NCBI RefSeq assembly: GCF_018070465.1
Contig: NZ_JAGPXT010000006.1
Span: forward strand, 186,001-250,000
Direction: 5' to 3'
Length of the DNA stretch: 64,000 nucleotides
Source of the DNA: Micromonospora sp. C95
GTDB lineage: Bacteria; Actinomycetota; Actinomycetes; Mycobacteriales; Micromonosporaceae
Shown: positions 16,256 to 26,811 of the stretch, one piece after another
How positions within the stretch are numbered: position 1 is the first letter of the stretch
Layout of the letters: each line of letters begins with the position of its first letter
Notes under the pieces: model-generated
What the model was told of the DNA's origin: nothing
The model's input: the letters and a program-made list of their open reading frames with translations, nothing else
Database searches by the model: none
Translations under genes and position numbers: made by a program

Positions 16256-17356
16256 TCAGCGCCCAGCTACCGGTGGACCTTTCGGGTGGCGCCGGGCGAA
16301 GTCCCAGACGATGGCGCTGGCGTCCGGACCGGCGCGATCGGTGAAGAGGCCGTCGCCGGCAGGTCCTGGCCAGACGTGCCCCATGTCACGGACGAGGTAC
16401 GACTCGACGACAGACGTGCCGTCAGGCGTGGTGATGGTGGTGTGCGTGTACGCATGCCTGCCCGGTTCCCCGGGCACCGTCGTCGTCTCTGTGACCAGGT
16501 CCAAACTCTCGTTGAGCAGACCGTCGTCGACGAGGTCGCTCACCGCGGTCCAGTGCTCGACGAGGCGAGTGGCGACGATTGGTGGGACCACGTCATCATC
16601 CTCGCCCTGGATGACGAGCAGCGGCACCTGCCGCGCCCGGTCGCCCATCTGGGACCACGCCTGACGTGCGGTGTACTCCGGCGGGGTGGCGCCGGGGTCG
16701 TCCGCGTCCACCTGGTTCAGCCCATACTCGCCACCGGCGACCGACGTCGCGGTCGCGAACACGTCGGGATAGGTCGCCGCGAGGATGACGGCGGCCCCCG
16801 CACCGGACGACGCGCCGGCGACGTGCACCTGGTCCGGGTCCGCGTGGTAATCCTCGACCACCTCCCGGGCCACGCCTGCGAGCAGCGCGGGTTCCCCGTC
16901 GTAGCGGTGCTGTTCCCGCGGGTCAGCCGAGTTCCAGCAGTTGATCGCGCTGCGGAAGATGCGCTGCGTCGGATAGACAACGATGAAGCCCTCGCGGTCG
17001 GCCAGATCGTTGAACTGCGTCGTGAACTTCATCGAGTTCCACCCGTACCCGGACATCCCGCATCCGTGGATCGCCATGATCACCGGCAACCGGGTCGTGC
17101 CGTCGTACTGTGGCGGCAGGTGAACCTGGTAGCGCTGGGAGCCGACGTCGCTTTCGTACTTGTGATTGCGATCTCCCTCCCCCATCCACCACGGCAGGCC
17201 GAACTGGAAGACCGCAGCACCGACACCGATCGCGGCCACGAGCACCAGCACGACGCCGGAGGCGATCCAGCGCCATCGCCGCCGCAGCCCGGTGGTCGCC
17301 GCGGTGCGGGGATCATCGGGAGCTTCGTTCCGTGCCGACATCGGCGTCTCGCCCAT
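16256..17356 (-). CDS. PHB-depolymerase-type esterase, membrane-anchored or secreted
   Basis: 366 residues. An arginine-rich N-terminus precedes one hydrophobic segment (about 31–52), i.e. a signal anchor or uncleaved signal, then an alpha/beta-hydrolase of the extracellular short-chain polyhydroxyalkanoate depolymerase family: oxyanion region IHGCGMSGYGWN near 97, nucleophile in GASSG (Ser183), acid in GEDDD (253–255), and His327 in GHVWPG. Substrate may be a polyester or another acyl ester. ATG 17356 has AAGGAA upstream; the longer in-frame start would add a 47-residue unstructured leader. No neighbour explains its role. Confidence 0.82.
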   Translation of the reverse strand: MGETPMSARNEAPDDPRTAATTGLRRRWRWIASGVVLVLVAAIGVGAAVFQFGLPWWMGEGDRNHKYESDVGSQRYQVHLPPQYDGTTRLPVIMAIHGCGMSGYGWNSMKFTTQFNDLADREGFIVVYPTQRIFRSAINCWNSADPREQHRYDGEPALLAGVAREVVEDYHADPDQVHVAGASSGAGAAVILAATYPDVFATATSVAGGEYGLNQVDADDPGATPPEYTARQAWSQMGDRARQVPLLVIQGEDDDVVPPIVATRLVEHWTAVSDLVDDGLLNESLDLVTETTTVPGEPGRHAYTHTTITTPDGTSVVESYLVRDMGHVWPGPAGDGLFTDRAGPDASAIVWDFARRHPKGPPVAGR

Positions 17357-17402
17357 AGGTGGTTCCTTCCCTGGTCTTCGCGCGTTGCCCCTTCCGGTCG
17401 GC

Positions 17403-18269
<867 letters not shown>

Positions 18270-18316
18270 TCAGTGGTGGTGTCCGCGCTGTCCTGACACC
18301 AGGCTCCCGCAAGCGC

Positions 18317-18347
18317 CGGCACCTTCGCGTCGGTATGAGCCCCTTAG
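18317..18347. repeat. 31-bp element, copy 1 (upstream of hydrolase, before LAL regulator)
   Basis: CGGCACCTTCGCGTCGGTA followed by two variable bases and AGCCCCTTAG; 29 of 31 bases equal those at 28050–28080, same orientation. It lies 75 bp upstream of the hydrolase start. The rest of 18243–18611 has no gene; it holds this element and a second shared string, GTGAYAAYTACCTAC, at 18612–18626. Candidate regulator site or promoter element. Confidence 0.65.
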
Positions 18348-18611
18348 CTGTTACCGCCAGCGCGCTGCCGCCTGCTTGATGCCGGGTGAAGGCGGACTCG
18401 GCGATCTTGAAGATGGGCGCCCCGTCACCGCCGCCGACCTCGGCCGCTACCAGCAGGGCCGCCGCCATCGTCGAGGACGCCCGTTCGGTGGCGCGAGGTG
18501 GGTCCTCGCTGCCTGCGGCCGGCCAGGACCAGCAACGGCGCCGGCGGGCGCCGGCCACCCGGCGGCCCGGCCACGGTGGAGGCCCTGCTCTGGCAGCCGC
18601 GGTTCGCGTCG

Positions 18612-21413
18612 GTGATAATTACCTACGTTCCAAGCTCCTTGTACGCTGCGACGGACTCAGGTGAGAGCGAACTGGCGAACCTTCTGGGCCGGCGTGCAGA
18701 GCACGAGGCCGTCGAACACCTACTCGCTCAGGCACAGACCGGTCGTAGCGGGGCATTCGTGGTGCGCGGGGAAGCGGGCATCGGGAAGACCGCGATCCTG
18801 GAGCACGCCCGCGACACCGCGGGTCCGTTGGGGTTCCGAGTCGAGCAGTCGGTCGGAGCGGAGTCCGAGACGCAGTTCGCCTTCGCCGGCCTGCACCAGC
18901 TGTGCGCGCCACTGCTCGACCACACGGATGCGCTACCCGAACCTCAGCAGGCCGCCCTCGGCGTGGCGCTCGGCTTACGCGCCGGGGCGGCACCGGACCG
19001 GTTCCTGGTCGGGCTGGCCACCCTCAATCTGCTCGCCGAGATCGCCGAGGAACAGCCGCTGCTGTGCCTCGTCGACGACGCCCAATGGTTGGACGAGTCC
19101 TCCGCGCAGGTCCTGGCGTTCGTGGCACGCCGGGTGGCAGCCGAGCGGATCGCGCTGGTCTTCGCGCTACGAGACGCCAGCACGAGCGAGGGTCACCCGC
19201 TCTGCGGACTGCCAGAACTGCGTCTGGACGGGCTCGGCGACGCCGATGCCGAAGCGCTGCTGGCGGCCGCGGTCCGCACCCCGCTGGACGACGAGGTCCG
19301 TAAGCGGATCGTCGCCGAGGCCCGCGGCAACCCGCTGGCGCTGCTGGAACTCTCCCGCAGCACGCCGCCCACCCAGCTGGCCGGCGGGTTCGGGCGGCCC
19401 GACGCCCTCAGCGTCCCGCACCGCGTCGAGGACGAATTCCGGCGCCGCTCCCGCGATCTGCCCCCCGACACCCAGCTGCTACTGCTGGTCGCCGCCGCCG
19501 AGCCGACCGGCGACGTGGCGTTGCTGTGGCGCGCCGCCGCCGAGCTGAGGATCGCCCGCGACGCGGCCGCACCCGCCGAAGCCGCCGGGTTGCTCGAGAT
19601 CGATATCCGGGTGCGGTTCTGTCACCCGTTGGCGCGTTCGGCGGTCTACCGGGCCGCCACACCGCCCGACAAACGCCGCGCCCACGGCGCGCTGGCCGCC
19701 GCCACCCACCCGCAGACCGACCCGGACCGGCGCGCCTGGCACCGCGCACAAGCGGTACTGGGCACCGACGAGGAAGCCGCCGCGGAGCTGGAACGGTCGG
19801 CGGACCGGGCACGGGCCCGTGGCGGGCTGGCCGCCACAGCCGCGTTCCTGCAACGCGCGGCAACCCTCACCCCCGATCCCGCCACCCGTGCCCGGCGGAC
19901 GCTGGAAGCCGCCCGCGCCAAGCACGAGGCCGGCGCTTCCGAAAGCGCGCTGGAACTGCTCACGGCGGCACCGCTCGAGCCGCTGGATCCCCTGCAACGC
20001 GCGCATCTCGACCTGTTGCGAGCCCAGATCGCTTTCCACCTGACCCGCGGCACCGAGGTGCCGTGCATGCTGATGGATGCCGCCAAGGCACTCGCCCCGT
20101 TGGACGCCGCGCTTTCCCGCGAGACCTACCTACATGCGCTGGATGCGGCGATCATCAACGGAGGGGGAGACGCGGTGCGCATCGCCGAAGCGGCCCTGGC
20201 CGACCCCGCACCCGAGGCGCCGCCGCGACCGGTGGACCTGCTCCTCGACGGGCTCGCGACGACCTTGACCAGGGGCTATGCGGCGGGCGTGCCGGGGCTA
20301 CGGCTCGCGCTGGAGGCGTTCCGCGACGGCCCGCAGGCGGAATCTGTGCAGTCCAGCCAGAGCGACCGGTGGCTGTGGCTGGCCGGCCGCAACGCCGTGG
20401 CGGTCCTCGACGACGAGCTGCTCCATGTGCTGGCCAGCCGCAACGTCCAGCTCGCTCGTGAGGCCGGGGCGCTGGCGACGCTTCCCGCCGCACTCAACTT
20501 CCTGTCCATCACCTCGGTCCTGATGGGCGATCTCGCCCACGCCGACGAGCTGGCCACCGAGGCCACGGTAATCACCCAGGCGACCGGGGGCGTGCCGCTG
20601 CACCATGCTCGCGTCATTCTCCACGCCTGGCGTGGTGACCAGGCCGAGACCACCGCCCTCAACGCCATCATTGCCAAAGAGGACATCTACCCCGAGGGCG
20701 GTACGGATGTCTCCCTGGCTCAGTACGCGATGGCGGTGCTCCACAACGGGTCGGGCAACTACTCGGTCGCGCAGGAAGCGGCGACGAAGGCGTGCAGGTC
20801 CGACGAACAGTCGATCAGCAGCGCGGGCCTGCCCGAGCTCATCGAGGCTTCCGTCCGCGCCGGCGACCCGACACGAGCGGCGCTCGCACTGGAGCAGTTC
20901 ACCTCACTCGCAGATGCGTGCGGCACCTCATGGGCGCTCGGCCTGGCGGCGCGCTCACGGGCGCTGACCAGCACGGGACCCGAGGCCGAGGAGCACTACC
21001 TCGAGGCGATCGAACGGCTCGGGAAGTCCCGGATGGCCAGCGAGGCGGCTCGTGCTCAGCTCGTATACGGCGAGTGGCTGCGCCGCGAAGGCCGCCGTCA
21101 GGACGCGCGCAGGACACTTCGCACCGCCCACCAACTGCTGTCGGACATGGGGATAGAAGCGTTCGCCGGGCGGGCCGCCCGCGAGCTGCGCGCCACCGGT
21201 GAACACCCACGCAAACGCGGCACCCAGCCGGCCCACGCCCTCACCACCCACGAGCTGCACATCGCCCGATTGGTCGCCACCGGGGCGACCTCCCGGGAGA
21301 TCGCCGCACAGCTGTTCCTGAGCCCACGCACCATCGAAGCGCACCTGCGCAGCATCTTCCGCAAACTCGGCATCACCTCGCGCCGACAGCTCAAGGATCT
21401 GCCGCTTCCCTGA
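18612..21413 (+). CDS. LAL-type LuxR-family transcriptional regulator (ATP-binding)
   Basis: About 933 residues. An N-terminal AAA ATPase begins with LLGRRAEHEAV and Walker A GEAGIGKTA; Walker B-like CLVDDAQWLDESS follows. A long helical TPR-like middle (about 330–850) leads to a C-terminal LuxR helix–turn–helix (LTTHELHIARLVATGATSRE, then SPRTIEAHLRSIFRKLGITS). LAL proteins activate catabolic or secondary-metabolite operons on binding a small molecule. The start is uncertain: GTG 18612 is used because the same string begins the second, truncated copy at 28291; TTG 18639 is an alternative and no good RBS precedes either. Divergent from the hydrolase gene. Confidence 0.85.
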   Translation: MIITYVPSSLYAATDSGESELANLLGRRAEHEAVEHLLAQAQTGRSGAFVVRGEAGIGKTAILEHARDTAGPLGFRVEQSVGAESETQFAFAGLHQLCAPLLDHTDALPEPQQAALGVALGLRAGAAPDRFLVGLATLNLLAEIAEEQPLLCLVDDAQWLDESSAQVLAFVARRVAAERIALVFALRDASTSEGHPLCGLPELRLDGLGDADAEALLAAAVRTPLDDEVRKRIVAEARGNPLALLELSRSTPPTQLAGGFGRPDALSVPHRVEDEFRRRSRDLPPDTQLLLLVAAAEPTGDVALLWRAAAELRIARDAAAPAEAAGLLEIDIRVRFCHPLARSAVYRAATPPDKRRAHGALAAATHPQTDPDRRAWHRAQAVLGTDEEAAAELERSADRARARGGLAATAAFLQRAATLTPDPATRARRTLEAARAKHEAGASESALELLTAAPLEPLDPLQRAHLDLLRAQIAFHLTRGTEVPCMLMDAAKALAPLDAALSRETYLHALDAAIINGGGDAVRIAEAALADPAPEAPPRPVDLLLDGLATTLTRGYAAGVPGLRLALEAFRDGPQAESVQSSQSDRWLWLAGRNAVAVLDDELLHVLASRNVQLAREAGALATLPAALNFLSITSVLMGDLAHADELATEATVITQATGGVPLHHARVILHAWRGDQAETTALNAIIAKEDIYPEGGTDVSLAQYAMAVLHNGSGNYSVAQEAATKACRSDEQSISSAGLPELIEASVRAGDPTRAALALEQFTSLADACGTSWALGLAARSRALTSTGPEAEEHYLEAIERLGKSRMASEAARAQLVYGEWLRREGRRQDARRTLRTAHQLLSDMGIEAFAGRAARELRATGEHPRKRGTQPAHALTTHELHIARLVATGATSREIAAQLFLSPRTIEAHLRSIFRKLGITSRRQLKDLPLP

Positions 21414-21696
21414 CCAGACCTGCACCCACGGCCGAAGCCCTGGGGAGACCGAACAGCCGAGCGTCGGTGCTCGATCTGCCAGCAAACCTGCCAGCACGGT
21501 GCGACCGGTCCGGATCTCGGTAGCCTCCACTGACGCGAACTGCCGCCACTGGTGCGAGTCTGGTGACCCGACCGTGACCGATGGCAATTCGGATCGCAAG
21601 ACCTCATTCCGACATAACCTGAAATTATACGACCCAATGTCGCACAACCGATTTGGCCACCGAGTCGCCCTCAGGCCAGACCACGAGAGGACGATC

Positions 21697-22125
21697 ATGC
21701 CCACCGTCAGCCACACGATCGACATCGCCGCGCCCGCGGATCGCGTGTGGGCGATCCTCACCGACACCGCTGCGTACCCGGAATGGAACCCGTTCATCAC
21801 GAGCCTCGAGGGCAGCCTGACCCGTGGATCCCGGCTGGCGGTGACCATCGCTCTTCCCGAGGCCAAGCCGCGCCGCTTCACGCCCACCGTCACCACCGTC
21901 GAGCCCGAGCGGCGGCTCGCGTGGCTCGGCCGTTTGCTCATCCCGGGCATCTTCGACGGCGCGCACTCCTTCGACCTCGAACCGCTCACCACCGAGTCGA
22001 CCCGGTTCACCCAGTCGGAGCGCTTCTCCGGACTGCTCGTGATGATGCTGCCCGGCGTGTTGCGCTCGACCGAGTCAGGCTTCACGGCGATGAACACAGC
22101 CCTCGCCGCGCGGGCGGAGGCATGA
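21697..22125 (+). CDS. SRPBCC (polyketide cyclase-like) family protein
   Basis: 142 residues with the START-like helix-grip pattern: VSHTIDIAAPADRVWAILTD at the N-terminus, YPEWNPFI, central strands to FTQSERFSG, and a C-terminal long helix (FTAMNTALAARA). Binds a hydrophobic ligand; function unknown. ATG 21697 follows GAGAGG. The 283 bp before it are gene-free and include an unusually AT-rich patch near 21610–21635 that may be the promoter. Confidence 0.8.
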   Translation: MPTVSHTIDIAAPADRVWAILTDTAAYPEWNPFITSLEGSLTRGSRLAVTIALPEAKPRRFTPTVTTVEPERRLAWLGRLLIPGIFDGAHSFDLEPLTTESTRFTQSERFSGLLVMMLPGVLRSTESGFTAMNTALAARAEA

Positions 22126-22243
22126 CGGCCGGGTGCGCGGCCCAGCGTCCGGGGTGCTTCATCCTCAGCCGGTCGGTGTGCACCATGCAGACCACCTGCT
22201 CGCCCCATGGCTCATCCTGGGAATCGACAGGCCGGGTGTCGGG

Positions 22244-22666
22244 TCAGCCAAGCGGCGTCCGACCGCAGGGCCCGGTGTGATCGCAGTACGGCTGCAGGCG
22301 GCTCTGCCCGCACCCACACAGGACGGCCCTGGTCTCAGCGCGCACGCCTTGCGATGTGTCCACTCTCAACTCACCGCGCAGGACCAACTGTCCGGTGGAC
22401 TCGCGCGTCACCCGCGTGGGCCGGTCCGGGATCTCCGCCCCGCCGTCTACCAGTTCGTACTGCAACGCTCCGGAGGGACAGCGCCGGACCACTTCGGCCA
22501 GGCGGTCGGCCTCGGCACCGTCGGGCCGGATCCACGGGCGCCGACCCGGGTCGAAGACCTCCGGCAAGCCTCGGACGCACTCGGCGGCGTGCAGGCAACG
22601 CCGGGCCTCAAAGGTCACCGTGATCGACTGGCCCTCGTACGCCTTCTTCGCGGTTCCGCTGCTCAT
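22244..22666 (-). CDS. Fused Fer4_19 (YjdI) and CDGSH iron–sulfur protein
   Basis: 140 residues in two halves. Residues about 1–75 match the divergent mono-cluster 4Fe-4S domain of YjdI (RRCLHAAECVRGLPEVF, then VRRCPSGAL). Residues about 85–140 form a CDGSH domain, CGCGQSRLQPYCDHTG, supplying three cysteines and one histidine for a 2Fe-2S cluster. Start ATG 22666 with GGAGAG before it; the longer in-frame start would read through the neighbouring gene. The acetyltransferase directly upstream is the YjdJ-type partner known next to yjdI in other bacteria. Probably redox or iron–sulfur related. Confidence 0.85.
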   Translation of the reverse strand: MSSGTAKKAYEGQSITVTFEARRCLHAAECVRGLPEVFDPGRRPWIRPDGAEADRLAEVVRRCPSGALQYELVDGGAEIPDRPTRVTRESTGQLVLRGELRVDTSQGVRAETRAVLCGCGQSRLQPYCDHTGPCGRTPLG

Positions 22667-22698
22667 TCCGACTCTCCGTCGCTGCCGTGCCCGGCTGT

Positions 22699-23007
22699 TC
22701 AGTCGCTGACCCTGCTGCGGGACTGGTACACCAGGTCCTGGTACTCGGGGTGCCGGGCGATCCACCCCGCGAAGAATGGACAGGTGGGCAGGACCAGCAG
22801 ATTCGCGGCCCGGGCTTCGTCGAGGCCGGCGCGGGCCAGGGCCGCCCCAACTCCCCTGCCCTCGTACTTCGGCGAGACCTCGGTGTGCACGAACGCGATG
22901 AGTTCCTGGGTGCGGATGTACTGCGCGAAGCCCGCGACCTCGGACTCTCCCTCGACCCGCGCCTCGTACCGCTTGGCTTCTGGGGCATCCTTCACATTCA
23001 CTACCAT
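22699..23007 (-). CDS. GCN5-related N-acetyltransferase, YjdJ-like
   Basis: 102 residues, the short GNAT_2 form: AGFAQYIRTQELIAFVHTEV, then the acetyl-CoA-binding KYEGRGVGAALA motif near 53–64 and LPTCPFFAGWIARHPEY near 82–98. ATG 23007 follows GGAGG at good distance; the upstream in-frame start lacks a site. Lies 32 bp before the Fe–S gene on the same strand, forming a yjdJ–yjdI pair. Confidence 0.85.
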   Translation of the reverse strand: MVVNVKDAPEAKRYEARVEGESEVAGFAQYIRTQELIAFVHTEVSPKYEGRGVGAALARAGLDEARAANLLVLPTCPFFAGWIARHPEYQDLVYQSRSRVSD

Positions 23008-23085
23008 GTGTCCTCCATCAGATCTCATCTCCGAAACGGGCCGACCGGCGGTAACGCGGCGATCGTGCGGTCACCTTGCCGGTCT

Positions 23086-24027
23086 TCACCGGGTAGGGGT
23101 TTGGTGCCAGCGCAACGGGTTGTCCTCCAGCGCGGAGCGGTCCCAGTGCCCGAGATTCGCCGCGGCTTCGTAGGTGGTGCGGAGGAACTCGGCGACCGCC
23201 CGGTCCGGGTCCGGCGCGGTGCGTGCGGCCTCGTACGGCAGCAGGAACTGCTTGAACTCGGTACTGAAATACGCGCCGTCGGGGCCGACCTGCTGCGCGG
23301 CGAACCCGTCGGGTTCGGGATAGGCGTAGGAGTAGAAGGCGCCCTCCTCGCCGCCGCCGGGCCAGAACCCGCAGCTGGACAGCTCCCGGGAGTAACCCTC
23401 GACCATGACCCAGTCCCCGCAGTTGGGCACGCCCCCGGGGTGCGGTGGGGCCGACCGGCCGGAGAAGCGGGTGCAGGCGAGGTCCATCCCGCCCCAGAAG
23501 AAGTGCACCGGGCTGACCTTGCCGATGAAGTGTGACCGGAACTCCCCGATCACACGGTTCGCCTGCAGCAACTGCTGCCAGAACAGGACGGCCGCCTCGC
23601 CGTCGTAGGAGGCATGCTGGTGGTCCTCGGCGAACGGAATCGCCGGGTCGACCTCGTTGGGGCGCGGCCGGATCGGTGCCTCGATCCCGAGCTCGTCGAG
23701 CATGGCCATGACCCGCGCGTAGAACTCGGCGACCGGCATCGGCCGGAGCGGAAGGCTTCGCGCGCCGCCGTTGCTGGTGCGAATGTCGAGCCGGTGGCCG
23801 AGGAAGTCGAACTCGATCTCGAAGGCCCCCGTGCCGTACGGGATGGCGGACGTGGTCAACCCGCGCGGGCTCACGTACAGGGTCACCTGCCACCAGTGAT
23901 TGAGAAACGGAGCGTGCGCCATGCGGATCTTGCCCACGATCTGGGTCCACATGTGTACGGTCTCGCGGGTGGCGGTCCAGTCCGAGACCCGCAGGCTCGG
24001 CCAGCTCGTCGTTGCCGGGCTTGTCAT
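23086..24027 (-). CDS. DUF5996 family protein
   Basis: 313 residues matching this uncharacterised actinobacterial family: WTATRETVHMWTQIVGKIRM near 17–36, NHWWQVTLYVSPRGL near 43, FEIEFDFLGHRLDIRTS near 69, and the tryptophan-rich HFFWGGMDLACTRFSGR region near 175. No signal peptide or membrane segment. Function unknown. Start ATG 24027. It is 78 bp downstream of the flavodoxin gene on the same strand and may be the last gene of the redox operon. Confidence 0.78.
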   Translation of the reverse strand: MTSPATTSWPSLRVSDWTATRETVHMWTQIVGKIRMAHAPFLNHWWQVTLYVSPRGLTTSAIPYGTGAFEIEFDFLGHRLDIRTSNGGARSLPLRPMPVAEFYARVMAMLDELGIEAPIRPRPNEVDPAIPFAEDHQHASYDGEAAVLFWQQLLQANRVIGEFRSHFIGKVSPVHFFWGGMDLACTRFSGRSAPPHPGGVPNCGDWVMVEGYSRELSSCGFWPGGGEEGAFYSYAYPEPDGFAAQQVGPDGAYFSTEFKQFLLPYEAARTAPDPDRAVAEFLRTTYEAAANLGHWDRSALEDNPLRWHQTPTR

Positions 24028-24105
24028 CGCAACTCACATTCTTCGTGCCGTGCCGGAAAGGCGGCGGTCGTCGTGGTCGGGTCCTCGGTTCGGCCGGCCG
24101 ATGCG

Positions 24106-24831
24106 TCAGCGGTACTCGGGGTTGGCGGCATCCGGATGGACTCCTGCGTCCCAGGCCGTGCGCTGGTTGCCGTACGCCGGGAACCCGCCGGCACGACGCA
24201 TCATCGACGCGAGGTGGAGCAGGTTGTAGGTCATGAACGCCGTATTGCGGTTGGTGAAGTCGTTCTCCGGCCCACCGGAACCCTCGTCAAGGTACGACGG
24301 CCCGGGCCCGACCTCACCGAGCCAACCCGCGTCGGCCTGCGGCGGGACAGTGAAGCCGATGTGCTGCAAGCTGTAGAGGATGCTCATCGCACAGTGCTTC
24401 AGGCCGTCCTCGTTGCCGGTGAGCAGGCACCCACCGACCCGCCCGTAGTAAGCGTACTGGCCATGCTCGTTGAGTACGCCGGAGTAACCGTACAGCCGCT
24501 CGATCACCCGACGGGTCACCGAGCTGTTGTCGCCGAGCCAGATCGGCCCGGCGATGACCAGGATGTCAGCTGCCAGCACCCGGCTCAGCAACGCAGGCCA
24601 TTCGTCGGTATCCCACCCGTGCTCGGTCATATCGGGCCGCACGCCGGTGGCGATGTCGTGATCGACGGCGCGAATCTGGTCCACGCTGACCCCGTTCGCC
24701 TCCATGATCGCCACACTGCGGTCGATCAGCCCCTGCGTGTGGCTACGGCCAGGAGAACGGTTGAGGGTGCAGTTGATGTACATCGCGCGCAGCCCGGTGA
24801 AGTCAGGCTTCTCGACCATCGATGCGGTCAT
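24106..24831 (-). CDS. Flavodoxin-fold NAD(P)H:FMN reductase-like protein
   Basis: 241 residues of the flavodoxin_2/NADPH-dependent FMN reductase fold: strand 1 and phosphate loop INCTLNRSPGRSHTQGLID near 20–38, AADILVIAGPIWLGDNS near 90–106 around the isoalloxazine, and YYGRVGGCLLTGNEDG near 127. It probably carries FMN and supplies reduced flavin, a sensible partner for the flavin-dependent LLM oxidoreductase at the head of the operon. ATG 24831 overlaps the glutaminase stop (ATGA). Confidence 0.83.
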   Translation of the reverse strand: MTASMVEKPDFTGLRAMYINCTLNRSPGRSHTQGLIDRSVAIMEANGVSVDQIRAVDHDIATGVRPDMTEHGWDTDEWPALLSRVLAADILVIAGPIWLGDNSSVTRRVIERLYGYSGVLNEHGQYAYYGRVGGCLLTGNEDGLKHCAMSILYSLQHIGFTVPPQADAGWLGEVGPGPSYLDEGSGGPENDFTNRNTAFMTYNLLHLASMMRRAGGFPAYGNQRTAWDAGVHPDAANPEYR

Positions 24832-26114
24832 GGGGTCCTTCCTGGTAGCAAGTGATCAATGACATCGATGACCGTGAGCCGGCCGCCGTCGCCGGGATCC
24901 GGGTCCGGGATCATCGTCTCCGGATCTACGAGATAGACCTCGTGACCGTCCAGTGCGAGCCGACGCGCGGCCTCCAGGAGCATTCGTCGGGCGACATCGT
25001 CGATGGAGTGCACCAGAGATACGTCGAGCACCACTCGGCGCTCCGAAGGTGCAGTCGCCACGAGCTCGCGAACGATCCGCTCGGCTCCCGCGAAGCGAAT
25101 TCCGCCCTGCAGTCGGAGCACCCGGGTCGCGTCCGCTCCGCCGCCTCGTACCCGATTGGAACGCACGACCGCGCGCGCCGCCGGCGGGACCTCCATCACA
25201 TGCAGCCCCATGTCGGACGAGAACCGCTCGAACAGCGACACTCCGCGCACGCTGTTCCCATGCCGGTCCAGTCGAGGCGAGAAGGTGGCAATGCCGAGCT
25301 GACCGGGGAGGGCACCGATCAATCCACCGGCCACCCCACTCTTGGCCGGAATGCCGACCTGCGTGGCCCAGTCGCCAGCGGCGTCATACATTCCGCAGGT
25401 GGCCATGACGCTCAGCACCTGGCGCACCACTGCCCCGTCCACCACCTGCTCGTTCGAGAGGGGATTGACCCCGCGGTTGGCCAGCGTCGCCGCCATCATC
25501 GCCAGATCTCGGGTGGTCACGAGCACCGAGCACTGACGGATGTAACCATCGACGACGGCCCTCGGGTCCTCGGTGAGGATGCCGTGGCTGCGGAGCATGT
25601 GCGCGATGGCGAGGTTGCGGTGCGCGTTCTCCATCTCGGACGCGCACACCGTCTCATCGACCGTCAGCTGGCGGCCCGCGAACGCCGATAGTCCCTGAAC
25701 CACGCGGTCGACCCGCTCGACGGGCTTCAGGTTCTCCGGACCGGCGAGTGAGTGAGCGGTGATCGCGCCAGCGTTGATCATCGGATTGCGGGGACGCCCT
25801 GTGTCGTTTTCCAGGGAGATCTCGTTGAACGCCTCCCCAGACGGCTCTACCCCGACCTTGTCGAGGACCCGATCGAAGCCGCGATCGGAGAGCGCCATCG
25901 CGTACACAAAGGGCTTCGAGATCGACTGGATCGTGAACGCGACATCGACGTCGCCGGCACCGTAGACCGTGCCGTCGACCGTGGCGAAGACCGCTGCGAG
26001 ACGCTCAGGATCAGCTGTCGCGAGCTCGGGGATATATCCCGCCGGCTCCCCGGAGGTGTCCGATTCGACATCCCGGAGCACCTCAATCAGATAGTCGGGG
26101 ACAACTGACCGCAT
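24828..26114 (-). CDS. glsA: Glutaminase A with C-terminal STAS domain
   Basis: 428 residues. The first ~310 form a serine-dependent glutaminase: nucleophile in IQSISKPF (S-x-x-K), NPMINAGAI near 116, [13 protein letters not shown] near 163, and [11 protein letters not shown] near 260. The last ~110 residues form a STAS domain ([31 protein letters not shown]). Converts glutamine to glutamate and ammonia. Two-domain forms are known in actinobacteria. ATG 26114 has GGAGGAGG in front; its first 32 bp overlap the end of the F420 reductase-like gene. Its place inside a flavin/F420 operon is unusual. Confidence 0.9.
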   Translation of the reverse strand: MRSVVPDYLIEVLRDVESDTSGEPAGYIPELATADPERLAAVFATVDGTVYGAGDVDVAFTIQSISKPFVYAMALSDRGFDRVLDKVGVEPSGEAFNEISLENDTGRPRNPMINAGAITAHSLAGPENLKPVERVDRVVQGLSAFAGRQLTVDETVCASEMENAHRNLAIAHMLRSHGILTEDPRAVVDGYIRQCSVLVTTRDLAMMAATLANRGVNPLSNEQVVDGAVVRQVLSVMATCGMYDAAGDWATQVGIPAKSGVAGGLIGALPGQLGIATFSPRLDRHGNSVRGVSLFERFSSDMGLHVMEVPPAARAVVRSNRVRGGGADATRVLRLQGGIRFAGAERIVRELVATAPSERRVVLDVSLVHSIDDVARRMLLEAARRLALDGHEVYLVDPETMIPDPDPGDGGRLTVIDVIDHLLPGRTP

Positions 26115-26811
26115 CCACCCTCCTCCGGTTCTCGCGGCGGCTCTCCGCGGGGCCTCGCACACCATCAGCCCGGCCGGCTGCGGTCAGGGTTCGCAACTCG
26201 GCGGCCTCGACATTCGCTCCGAATGCAGCAGTCCCGGGCTCCAGGCGGGCACCGGCCGCGAGGGAGCCGATCGCAACGGCGTCGAAGCCGAACGTGTCGA
26301 TCAGCTGTGACACCGCGGCAACGTCCTCGCGAGAGTCGCCGGCGACCGCGATCGCCTTGCGCCCGGACCGCCCTGCCGGACGAGCCTCGTCCTCGAGATC
26401 GTGATAGCCCATATGGTTCAGGGCCTTGACGACACGCGCGCCCGGCAGGAACCGCTGCACAGCCTCACTCGAAGACACACCGGACGGGACGACCGTGTCG
26501 CGGGGGCCGTCAACCTCCCACCAATGGTTCATCGCATCCACGACGAGCTTTCCCCTCAGCTCGTCTGCCGGGAGCTCGCGGTGCTTGCCGAGCGGCAGCG
26601 CGAGGATCACCACGTCCGCAGCCACCGCAACGTCGGTCGGCCACGCCGAAGTCGCCCCGGGGGTCAGCACCTCGGTACTCAGCGCGATCCTCGCAGGATC
26701 TCCAGAGCCGGAGATCAAGACGCGGTAGCCTGCGGCGACGGCCAGCCGGGCCAGGACGGTGCCGACCTTCCCGGCGCCCAGGATGCCGATGGTGGTGACC
26801 TGGGAGGTCAT
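26083..26811 (-). CDS. F420-dependent NADP reductase-like protein
   Basis: 242 residues. N-terminal Rossmann motif [17 protein letters not shown] (GxGxxG) at 9–25, [12 protein letters not shown] near 66–77, [13 protein letters not shown] near 90, and [13 protein letters not shown] near 127, as in the NADPH-dependent F420 reductase (Fno) family. May move hydride between NADPH and F420 or use another flavin. The C-terminal ~30 residues are arginine-rich and overlap the glutaminase start, so the original end may have changed. ATG 26811 overlaps the LLM stop. Confidence 0.82.
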   Translation of the reverse strand: MTSQVTTIGILGAGKVGTVLARLAVAAGYRVLISGSGDPARIALSTEVLTPGATSAWPTDVAVAADVVILALPLGKHRELPADELRGKLVVDAMNHWWEVDGPRDTVVPSGVSSSEAVQRFLPGARVVKALNHMGYHDLEDEARPAGRSGRKAIAVAGDSREDVAAVSQLIDTFGFDAVAIGSLAAGARLEPGTAAFGANVEAAELRTLTAAGRADGVRGPAESRRENRRRVDAVSCPRLSD

